A stretch of 18,210 nt of DNA from Deltaproteobacteria bacterium. Its GTDB lineage: Bacteria > Desulfobacterota > Dissulfuribacteria > Dissulfuribacterales > UBA3076. The notes beneath the pieces were generated by a model. The model was not told the DNA's origin and made no database searches. It saw only the letters and a program-made list of their open reading frames with translations. Position 1 is the first letter of the stretch. Every line of letters starts with the position of its first letter. The stretch is taken from positions 1 to 18,210 of the forward strand of contig JAUWHV010000058.1 of NCBI GenBank assembly GCA_030605675.1, read 5' to 3'. Made by a program: the position numbers and the translations under genes. Positions 6,981 through 14,148 of the stretch are shown piece after piece.

Positions 6981-7615
6981 TTGCGATCATTGATTACAGA
7001 GCTGGAAATCTGAAGAGTGTAGAATGTGCCCTAAAAAAGTTGGGGTTTTCATGTTGTATAACTCATAATAATGAAGAAATACTCGGTTCCGAAAGGATCA
7101 TCTTTCCCGGAGTGGGGGCGGCCGGGCAGGCAATCGCCGACCTGAGACATCTTGGCCTGGATGAAGTCTTAAGGCAGGCCCTTGAGACCGGCAGACCTAT
7201 CCTGGGAATATGTCTGGGTGCGCAGATCATTTTGGATAAAAGCGAAGAGAACAGTGCGCAGTGTTTAGGACTGATCAGCGGAGATGTTAAGCTGTTTCCC
7301 TCTCCTCTTTTTTCCAAAGAAAAAGAGCGCCTTAAAATACCACATATGGGATGGAACAGCGTTCATTTAATCAAGAGGCATTCGGTGCTGGAAGGGATTA
7401 AGCCGGCTGATGAATTCTATTTTGTCCATTCCTATTATCCAATGCCCGCTTCAGATAAATGCGTCATCGGGACTACTGATTACGGAATAGAGTTTCCGTC
7501 AATTATTGGCCATAAGAACCTGATAGCCGTGCAGTTTCATCCTGAAAAGAGCGGAACCCCCGGTCTGAAAATCCTAAAGAATTTCTGTACATGGAACGGT
7601 CATTATGCTGAGTAA
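6977..7615 (+). CDS. hisH: Imidazole glycerol phosphate synthase, glutaminase subunit HisH
   Basis: This class I glutamine amidotransferase feeds ammonia to HisF in histidine (and AICAR) synthesis. The triad is visible: Cys79 in GICLGAQ, and His188 and Glu190 in AVQFHPEKSG; FVHSYY at 149-154 is also typical. Translation most likely starts at TTG 6977, which gives the family N-terminus (M/L)IAIIDYRAGNLKSV and 212 residues, close to the usual 200. This TTG overlaps the stop of the upstream gene as TTGA and has GGAGGA (6965-6970) six bases before it. The upstream ATG at 6911 would add 22 unrelated residues read out of the previous gene's ferredoxin tail. The overlap implies translational coupling to the glutamate synthase gene. 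Confidence 0.93.
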   Translation: MIAIIDYRAGNLKSVECALKKLGFSCCITHNNEEILGSERIIFPGVGAAGQAIADLRHLGLDEVLRQALETGRPILGICLGAQIILDKSEENSAQCLGLISGDVKLFPSPLFSKEKERLKIPHMGWNSVHLIKRHSVLEGIKPADEFYFVHSYYPMPASDKCVIGTTDYGIEFPSIIGHKNLIAVQFHPEKSGTPGLKILKNFCTWNGHYAE

Positions 7616-8384
7616 AAGGATCATACCCTGTCTTGATGTGAGAGATGGGAAGACAACAAAAGGCATAAAGTTCAAAAAGAATGTGGATATCGGCGACCCA
7701 GTGGAAATGGCCAGGTTTTATTATGAAGAGGGTGCGGATGAAATTGTTTTTTATGATATAACTGCTTCCAGTGAGCGGCGGGATATTATGATAGATGTTG
7801 TTCGCCGTGTGGCTGAGGAAATTTTTATACCCTTTTCTGTGGGCGGAGGAATCAGGACCATTGAGGATATGCGCGCCGTGCTCCTGGCCGGGGCGGAAAA
7901 AGTGAGTGTCAACACAGCAGCAGTGAAGGACCCTGAGATCATTTCCAGGGGGGCAAGGGCCTTTGGGAGCCAGTGCATTGTGCTTGGCATGGACGTTAAA
8001 AAGGTCGAGCCTTCTGACAAAACTCCATCGGGTTATGAGATTGTCATCCACGGCGGCAGGACGTATACAGGCATTGATGCCCTTGCCTGGGCAAAGAAGG
8101 CAGAGAACTTAGGGGCAGGCGAGATATGCCTGAATTCCATTGATGCGGACGGCACAAAGCAGGGTTATGAAATCGCGCTGACCTCGCTTATTTCCGAAAA
8201 TGTGAACATTCCGGTAATTGCCTCTGGTGGTGCGGGAAACATAAATCATATGCATGATGTGCTGAAGTATGCCAAGGCAGATGCCGCACTCATAGCATCT
8301 ATTGTCCACTATGGGACCTATACCATCAAACAGATCAAGGATGAACTGCATTCCCGCGGCATAAAGGTTCGTAACACCTGGTAA
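7605..8384 (+). CDS. hisF: Imidazole glycerol phosphate synthase, cyclase subunit HisF
   Basis: This 259-residue TIM barrel combines PRFAR with ammonia from HisH to give imidazole glycerol phosphate and AICAR. It opens MLSKRIIPCLDVRDG, with catalytic Asp11 in CLD. The second catalytic Asp is in VLGMDVKK near residue 128. Phosphate-binding loops are visible as FSVGGGIR and VIASGGAGN, and INSIDADGTKQGYE is in its usual place. Length and motifs are full family type, so this is a normal HisF rather than an O-antigen-type WbuZ homologue. The ATG overlaps hisH by 11 bases, with no strong SD, consistent with coupled translation. It is the last gene of the plus-strand operon; no classic intrinsic terminator follows. 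Confidence 0.95.
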   Translation: MLSKRIIPCLDVRDGKTTKGIKFKKNVDIGDPVEMARFYYEEGADEIVFYDITASSERRDIMIDVVRRVAEEIFIPFSVGGGIRTIEDMRAVLLAGAEKVSVNTAAVKDPEIISRGARAFGSQCIVLGMDVKKVEPSDKTPSGYEIVIHGGRTYTGIDALAWAKKAENLGAGEICLNSIDADGTKQGYEIALTSLISENVNIPVIASGGAGNINHMHDVLKYAKADAALIASIVHYGTYTIKQIKDELHSRGIKVRNTW

Positions 8385-8431
8385 ATTAAACCACTACTTT
8401 TCACCACAGAGGTACGGATGACACCTTTTTT

Positions 8432-8458
8432 TCGTTCTCAGGCAAAGCCTGGGAACGA
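8432..8458. repeat. Hairpin repeat, 12-bp stem with 3-base loop
   Basis: The arms tcgttctcaggc (8432-8443) and gcctgggaacga (8447-8458) pair with a single G-T mismatch. It is a common form of extragenic palindrome and may end or stabilise the hisF transcript. It is not followed by a T-run on either strand. Confidence 0.55.
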
Positions 8459-8472
8459 GGGCAAAGAAAAGT

Positions 8473-8490
8473 AACCCTGAACCTCTGAAC
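8473..8490. repeat. 18-base dispersed repeat, copy B
   Basis: It is identical to 4603-4620 and likewise follows an A-rich aagaaaagt stretch. A further degenerate unit, ccgtgaac, follows at 8491-8498. Confidence 0.6.
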
Positions 8491-8673
8491 CCGTGAACAC
8501 TTACGAAAATATGTTCGCTAAAGCCTAATTGCCGTCATAGCGGTAAAATGGAGCTGTTTAAATTCTAAAAGGATGCATTAACCTGTTCGTTTGTAGAAAT
8601 TTATCGTCAAAGCGGTAATTTAATAGTATAGAAATTCCCTTTTCCTTGGGAGCTTTATTTGCCAGTTCCATTG

Positions 8674-9660
8674 TCACTCCTTTTTCTGGCATATTACCTC
8701 CTCTATCAACAATGCCAACTTCTTTGAGTCGTGTCGCACAATACCATCAGCAGTGTCTAGCATATCGGATGCATAGATTTTGCGATTTCCCCACCATTTA
8801 TCACTGTCATCAGTTTCAACAAATTTCGCTTTTTGTTTCCTGTATTGTTCTAAGAGTTTGTCGTCCGGTTCAGCCGTATTACATATTATTCCATCAACCT
8901 GTCGCTCAATATATACCTCAAGCATTCTAACGAAATCATGTCCGGTAAAATCATCCGTTTCGCCAAACTTGGTCATGATATTGACAACGTATAAAAGTGT
9001 TGCGCTTGTCTCCTGGAGCGCCTCTTTAACGTCTGGAACGATAAGGTTCGGAATAATGCTGGTAAACAGGTCGCCTGGCCCGATAACAATGTAGTCCGCG
9101 CATTTGATCGCCTCGACTACTGGTAAGTAGACAGAAATAGAATCACTGTAGTGCGGAACCAGGAAGACATCCCGGATTTTTTCACGCTGCGCGCCTCGCG
9201 GCACATCAATAGCTGTTTGACCATAAATACGTTTCCCGTCCCTCAATTCAGCAACGAGAGTTGCCTTGTCGATGGTAACCGGCAAGATCGTGCCCTGGAC
9301 ATCAAGGATTTCAGCGAGCGCCTGTATACCTGTCGGAAAACTGCCCGTATATCGTGAAAGCATTGTAAGGAGCATGTTCCCTGCATTGTGTCCCTGTAGA
9401 CGTTTATCGCTGATAAACCTTTTCAGCAAAATCGTTCGCGCGATATCGCGATGGGGCGAAAGCGCCAGGATGCATTTAAGCACATCTCCAGGCGGCAGAA
9501 TCCCGAGTTCATCGCGCAACCTGCCGGTGCTCCCGCCGCTGTCAACCATTGAGACCACCGAGGTAATCTCAATTCCCTCTAAGTCTCTCAATCCGGAAAG
9601 GAGTGCAAACTGCCCGCTTCCTCCACCAATTGTTACGACTTTTTGTTTTTTACTTCTCAT
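8674..9660 (-). CDS. yvcK: YvcK/GlmR-family regulator (CofD-like fold, UDP-sugar binding)
   Basis: This is a 328-residue member of the YvcK/YbhK family. The N-terminus VVTIGGGSGQFALLSGL, the VDSGGSTGRLRDELGILPPGD segment and the GPGDLFTSIIPNLIVPDV loop are the family's nucleotide/phosphate-binding signatures. In Bacillus and Listeria the homologue (renamed GlmR) binds UDP-GlcNAc and stimulates GlmS, linking carbon flow to cell-wall precursor synthesis. Here the gene lies three bases after a GlmS-like gene, so the same functional pair is encoded as one transcript. I prefer the ATG at 9660, because the longer TTG start at 9687 lies inside the upstream gene; the SD is weak, so coupling is likely. 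Family assignment is strong; regulation of the neighbouring enzyme is inference from gene order. Confidence 0.9.
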   Translation of the reverse strand: MRSKKQKVVTIGGGSGQFALLSGLRDLEGIEITSVVSMVDSGGSTGRLRDELGILPPGDVLKCILALSPHRDIARTILLKRFISDKRLQGHNAGNMLLTMLSRYTGSFPTGIQALAEILDVQGTILPVTIDKATLVAELRDGKRIYGQTAIDVPRGAQREKIRDVFLVPHYSDSISVYLPVVEAIKCADYIVIGPGDLFTSIIPNLIVPDVKEALQETSATLLYVVNIMTKFGETDDFTGHDFVRMLEVYIERQVDGIICNTAEPDDKLLEQYRKQKAKFVETDDSDKWWGNRKIYASDMLDTADGIVRHDSKKLALLIEEVICQKKE

Positions 9661-9662
9661 GC

Positions 9663-12600
9663 TTAGCGCCTTTTTGTATCTGTGCAAGATTCTGTGGAAA
9701 AAATTGTCTCGGCAATCTTTTCGGCAGACATCCCGAAAAGCTGTTCAATCTCAAGCAGGTCAAGATATTCATCCCTCCAGGCTAGGCTTGTCTCCTCAAC
9801 AAGGTGTTTGATGTGATGATATTTCCCGCCCAGGGCATCCACTTTCTTTTGAAGCTCCACCTCTTTTTTGAAAACCACGTTAAACAGCACCAGGTAGTCA
9901 ATATTTGTGCCTGCTGACATGACCGGGATCACAAGAATGCTTCTGTTGTCCCTTTTCCCTTTGCCGATAAAGACATTTGCTTTTTTTACGATAATGCGCT
10001 TGGTACCCCGCAACCTGCTGTCCGTCTCTACCCGAGAGACAAGCGCTGCAGCACTCCCCTCCTTCTTTATGAGTTGGATAGTAGAATCATCAACAGGTTC
10101 TCCCAGAAAATTTAGACCAGCTACCCTGTAAAGGGTGGCCCCTCTTATCTCGGCGAGAACTTCCTGTAAACGCCTCAGGACGAGGACATTGCTGTTTGTA
10201 AGCTGGTTTTTGCTAAATCCGTGGTCTTGTAAGGCTTCAAAAAGCAGGCCCTCCACCTTTTCAATGATCCTGCTTGTGCCAACGGTCACTGTCTTGGCCT
10301 GGTGTTTGATGGCGTCAATGGGTCGGGCCATTGTATTGATGACGTTTCCTATGCACTCGGAAAACGCGCCCAGCATGTTGGGTGCGGTCCCCTTTATCCC
10401 AAAATCAAACTCAAAATCTGACATGGGAAGCCTTCCTGACAGGTACTTTAGCAAAAGGGTAAGGTCTGTGGCCATATTGAGTTCCATGGCGGTTGCGTAT
10501 CGGTTTCGTCGTATCCTCTCTTTAAAGGCAGAATAAAACCGGGCAACTTTTTCTCGAAATCCCGCATCGAGCACGATCTCATACACGTCCATCCCCTGGT
10601 CCGTGGACACGGCAATATGTTCATTCATTTCCTGCCGGAAATTATATAGGAAACGTGATTCTTCATTAATGGCCAGGGCCGCATAGTACCCCCACATGTG
10701 ACCAGCCAGGGTATTTATAATGGGTGCAAAGCGTTCCTTTACCTCTGGAACCCGGATCACTGCGTCAGCGTATGGATCAAATCGGCGCTCATCTTCTGTG
10801 GCAACCACGATGGGTACAGCCTGATGAGCCTTGAATATCGCCGTGTCCTTAACAATGTCGCTTAGGACATCTTCCCGGTTGCCTGCTGCACACACAAAGA
10901 TGAGGGGTTCTGCAGAAAGATCTATGTGCTTTTTATCTTCAACCACATCTGAAGAGATTGTCTTGTAGCATAGCTCGCTAAGTTTTATCCTTATCTCATC
11001 GGCAGATATTTTGTTCGGACCGCTTCCCACAATAGCCCAGTACCGCTTGGTAACGGCATACTTCTCAGCAGAACTGCCGATCTCTTTGTGTCTTGCCAGC
11101 ACTTTTTTCATGGTGTCAGGGAGTTTGAGAAGTTGTTCGATCTCGGCCAGGACAAAATCATCTGTTGTGCTCCCGATCAACTGGGCGAGCTTAAGGCCCA
11201 GGATGCTACCTGCTGCAATCTGGGAATAGTATGCCTTGGTTGAGGCCACAGACATTTCAATATCTCTGCCGGTACTGGTATAAAGCACGCCATCCACTTT
11301 GAAGGTGATGTCTGAGTCTCGCCTGTTCACAATGGCCAGGGTATAGGCACCTTGCTCCCTTGCCATATCAACCGCACGATTCGTATCAGTGGTAGTTCCG
11401 GACTGGGTGATGGCAACGACCAGGGTGTCCTCAAGGGTGTCATCGACCATGAACCCGCTGAATTCAGAAGCCTTGAAGGAAGCCACCCGGATATCTTCGC
11501 CTTTCAGGTAATAGCTTAGCAATTCAGCACACACTGAAGACGCAACGCCTGCTGTGCCCTGGCCTATGAAAAAGACATTGCGGATACCCCCTCCCCTCAG
11601 GGCTTGTTCAAGGCGAGGGGGTATGGCTGAATCGTCCAGGAGAACCTGAGGGTACTTCTTACCGTCTTTTTCAACAATGGCCAGGCGACCCTGGATAGTC
11701 TGCTCCACGGAGCCTGGAGACTCTGAGATTTCTTTGAAGAAATAGTGAGGATAATTCTGGCGGTCGATATCTCTTGAAGTAATCTCCGTTTTTTTGACAT
11801 CCTTTTCAGAAAGGTCAACAGGAGTCCCATCATAGTACATGGCCCTGATGCCCTCAATGCCTCCGCTGCTATCCTGGTCCAATACAAATAATTGTCCCTG
11901 GGTACTGCCGGATATGCCTTCAACCACCCTATCACCGGCCATCTTAACGTAACGAGAAGTCTCCTCAACAAACCCATAGGTCTCAGAAGCCGGCACATAG
12001 TGATCTTTTGCCAGTCCCACAAACATCGCCTGCCCGCTTCCTTTCTGTGCGAGAAACAATTTTCCTGGCGCAAGATCAGTGTGCATGGCAATGGCATGGG
12101 ATCCGTCAAAATCATTCACCGCCAAGAGGACCGATTCCTCAACTGTTTTGCCCGTGTTGAGATATTTTTCTATCTGAAGAGGAATTATCTTTGTATCCGT
12201 GGTAATCGGGTCGGCAATTGAGTTACCGGTCTCTCTTTCATAATCCCTTTTCAGGCTCATGTAATTATCAATGTCCCCATTAAGGCAAACATGAATGGTG
12301 CCTGATCCGAGATTTGACTCAGAGACATCCACGTGGCCTTTCTCATGAGAGTCGTCTTGCTCAACGCCAAGATTGTCAACAGGGTGGCAGTTGGCTTCAC
12401 TGATCTCACCGACCGATGCCCAGCGGGTGTGAGCTATTGTGGTCTGATACAGGTGAGGAAACCTGATCAGGTGCTGAAATACGGCATCTTCACGAACCTG
12501 CTTTCTCAGATATTGAACGTTATCCCCAAGACTTCCTATCTCAGCAGCTATCTTGTAAGTAAATGCCAATGATACCGTGGAGCCACGCCTATTGACCCTG

Positions 12601-13412
12601 ATGCTGCAATTTACCAAAACCCGGCCTGCCTGTCTGGCCTCAAACTCATCAAGTAGCGATGCCTCTTGCAATGTCTTCTGAAACTGCGAAAACGTAGTGT
12701 CATCAAGCATAAAAAAGAGTGAGATCCCAGCCGAGTCTCTTCCCCTGACTTCGAGACGATCCAGGTTATTAAAAACGAGGTTGATCCCCTTGAGTTGTCT
12801 GATCACAAGTGGGTTCTCTTCGTATTGTTCAAAACTCCCAAGGGCCTTTATCTTCTCAATATTCTCCAAGACATCGTGCTTCAGAGACCACACTATGTCT
12901 TTTAACTGAGTAAGCTGACTAGTAATAAGCTCGTAATCTTCGGGTGCCAGACGCCCTGTTGTTTGGATGCGGGCCTTCTCTTCGGTCTCGATTAGCCTTT
13001 CGAGTTTTGGGCAAAGAGCAGAGACTCTATCCTTGCAGCCACTACTATTAAAAAAGCATTCATAGAAGCTGTCCTGAGCTTTGAGCTTGTCACAGAGACG
13101 TTTTATCTCGGCCAAAAGTTCTTTCCCGCCCAGATAGTACTCTTTTTGCCTCAACCCTTTCTGTTTGAGCCTCTCCCAAGTGTATTCAAACAAATCCTTT
13201 ACCTTATGCTCAAGCTCGTCAACCGGCAAATCCGCTGTCCGGACAGATCGCCTCTTGAACGCCAGAATGCCCGTTATCCCGCAGTTTAAGATTCCAGGCT
13301 CATAGGGGAATAGTACAACCGAACCTTCCGGAACCGTTTTCAGGCTCCTTCCAAAGCAAAGGCCGGTCACACCCTTTTTCCTCAGAAATGCCTTAATTTT
13401 CTTTAGGATCAT
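9663..13412 (-). CDS. Giant GlmS-like glutamine:sugar-phosphate amidotransferase (1249 residues)
   Basis: This is a GlmS homologue twice the usual 600-odd residues. The glutaminase parts are in order but spread out: CGITG with Cys44, LEVRGRDSAG (Arg223), HTRWAS (328-333), NG (378-379), TTDT (Asp406). About 150 extra residues (55-210) lie between the cysteine and RGRDSAG, largely helical and containing C107, C119, C126, C134. SIS domain 1 spans about 606-745 with TQSGTT (669-674) and VASTKAY (722-728). SIS domain 2 spans about 790-920, where K810, E813 and H829 have the same spacing as E. coli Lys485, Glu488 and His504. HQAKTVTVG (1037-1045) resembles the GlmS tail LAKSVTVE, making Lys1040 a candidate for Lys603. 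Two hundred unassigned residues follow. GAGGAG precedes the ATG. The likely role is amination of fructose-6-phosphate or a related ketose phosphate. The catalytic cysteine is not N-terminal, so processing would be needed for glutaminase activity. Confidence 0.85.
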   Translation of the reverse strand: MILKKIKAFLRKKGVTGLCFGRSLKTVPEGSVVLFPYEPGILNCGITGILAFKRRSVRTADLPVDELEHKVKDLFEYTWERLKQKGLRQKEYYLGGKELLAEIKRLCDKLKAQDSFYECFFNSSGCKDRVSALCPKLERLIETEEKARIQTTGRLAPEDYELITSQLTQLKDIVWSLKHDVLENIEKIKALGSFEQYEENPLVIRQLKGINLVFNNLDRLEVRGRDSAGISLFFMLDDTTFSQFQKTLQEASLLDEFEARQAGRVLVNCSIRVNRRGSTVSLAFTYKIAAEIGSLGDNVQYLRKQVREDAVFQHLIRFPHLYQTTIAHTRWASVGEISEANCHPVDNLGVEQDDSHEKGHVDVSESNLGSGTIHVCLNGDIDNYMSLKRDYERETGNSIADPITTDTKIIPLQIEKYLNTGKTVEESVLLAVNDFDGSHAIAMHTDLAPGKLFLAQKGSGQAMFVGLAKDHYVPASETYGFVEETSRYVKMAGDRVVEGISGSTQGQLFVLDQDSSGGIEGIRAMYYDGTPVDLSEKDVKKTEITSRDIDRQNYPHYFFKEISESPGSVEQTIQGRLAIVEKDGKKYPQVLLDDSAIPPRLEQALRGGGIRNVFFIGQGTAGVASSVCAELLSYYLKGEDIRVASFKASEFSGFMVDDTLEDTLVVAITQSGTTTDTNRAVDMAREQGAYTLAIVNRRDSDITFKVDGVLYTSTGRDIEMSVASTKAYYSQIAAGSILGLKLAQLIGSTTDDFVLAEIEQLLKLPDTMKKVLARHKEIGSSAEKYAVTKRYWAIVGSGPNKISADEIRIKLSELCYKTISSDVVEDKKHIDLSAEPLIFVCAAGNREDVLSDIVKDTAIFKAHQAVPIVVATEDERRFDPYADAVIRVPEVKERFAPIINTLAGHMWGYYAALAINEESRFLYNFRQEMNEHIAVSTDQGMDVYEIVLDAGFREKVARFYSAFKERIRRNRYATAMELNMATDLTLLLKYLSGRLPMSDFEFDFGIKGTAPNMLGAFSECIGNVINTMARPIDAIKHQAKTVTVGTSRIIEKVEGLLFEALQDHGFSKNQLTNSNVLVLRRLQEVLAEIRGATLYRVAGLNFLGEPVDDSTIQLIKKEGSAAALVSRVETDSRLRGTKRIIVKKANVFIGKGKRDNRSILVIPVMSAGTNIDYLVLFNVVFKKEVELQKKVDALGGKYHHIKHLVEETSLAWRDEYLDLLEIEQLFGMSAEKIAETIFSTESCTDTKRR

Positions 13413-14148
13413 GTCTTCTCCTCATCTAATCCGGGCAAGCCAAAATCAAAATCCCGAGAAAGAATTCAGCTCTGCTTCGCTCCGCAATTGGAATGATGGA
13501 ATAATGGAATATGGCTATTGGGTTAACTCAGCATAAGTTGTTGGAGGACACCCTAAGCAAACAGCCGGCAAACGATTAAAAAGCTGGCCTTCCCAAAATC
13601 TTCGGTTAAAACGATAACAGAACTCATCCAAATAGTCTTAAAAATGTTTCTGGTCGAGACCATGGAATGTACCACTGACAAATGATTTAGCGTTTGATAT
13701 TATAATCTCAAGATTTCGAAAAATAATAGCAGACAAAATTAACAAAACAAGCCAAAATAGTTTGGCTCTGGTATCAGGATCGCTAATCGGCATCTTGAAT
13801 TTAAAACAAATGCTGTTTTAATTGCACCATCTGTACATGAATTTTGTAGAAAATTGGGAGAAAGAGAAGGCTGGCTCAGAGAATTTGCCCGGACCCCCGG
13901 GTGCTGTCTCATATATACTTTTTCCTAGGTGCAAAGCCAAACCATTTTTAGTGTAATCAGATATTCGATCTTTTGCACGATCACGAGCGCAAAGACCAGG
14001 GATGTACACAATGTTACCTGAATGGCTCACCAGTTTCAACTGCTTGACATTTTTGACCTGATGGATACGTTTACTTTCTTACAGCGATTACTCTGGCAGT
14101 ATTTTCCAAAGTATTTTTGTAGAGCCGGCTTGCTGTAAAAGCTATGAT
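13413..14148. other. 735-base divergent intergenic region, A/T-rich in its middle
   Basis: No convincing gene is seen. Features present are spaced ggaat units at 13490-13513, an 8-bp inverted repeat ttaaaaca (13801-13808) / tgttttaa (13814-13821), and a plus-strand promoter candidate at 13675-13703. A 73-codon minus-strand ORF (14039-13818) begins only with TTG, lacks an SD and has no family I recognise. The promoter of the giant glmS-like gene must lie here, but I cannot place it. Confidence 0.5.
13675..13703 (+). promoter_or_regulatory. Candidate sigma-70-type promoter (CTGACA-17-TATTAT)
   Basis: CTGACA (13675-13680) and TATTAT (13698-13703) each match five of six consensus bases with the ideal 17-base spacing. 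The next plus-strand gene starts 445 bases downstream, so this would give a very long leader or a separate short RNA. The surrounding DNA is A/T-rich, which raises the chance of a false match. Confidence 0.3.

Larger units (their letters stand above)
8385..8673. other. Convergent intergenic region filled with short repeats
   Basis: This spacer separates hisF from the convergent yvcK-family gene. It holds a 12-bp hairpin at 8432-8458 (tcgttctcaggc / gcctgggaacga, one mismatch, loop aaa), the second copy of the 18-base repeat at 8473-8490, and an A/T-rich stretch with tagtatagaaatt (8624-8636) resembling 14885-14897. T residues lie on the wrong side of the hairpin for a plus-strand terminator. 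On the minus strand a 37-codon ORF (8671-8558) starts right after the yvcK stop with an AAAGGAG site, but it has no recognisable product. Confidence 0.55.

Noticed and set aside
6977..8384. HisH/HisF as the O-antigen-type WbuY/WbuZ pair
   Set aside because: Both proteins carry full histidine-pathway motifs and lengths, and no sugar-modification genes are adjacent to them.
8432..8458. Intrinsic terminator of hisF
   Set aside because: The stem is good but its T-run lies upstream rather than downstream on the plus strand, and the minus strand has A residues there.
13818..14039. 73-codon minus-strand ORF (TTG start) as a gene or transposase remnant
   Set aside because: It has no ATG start, no SD, no known motif, and an in-frame stop shortly upstream; nothing supports translation.
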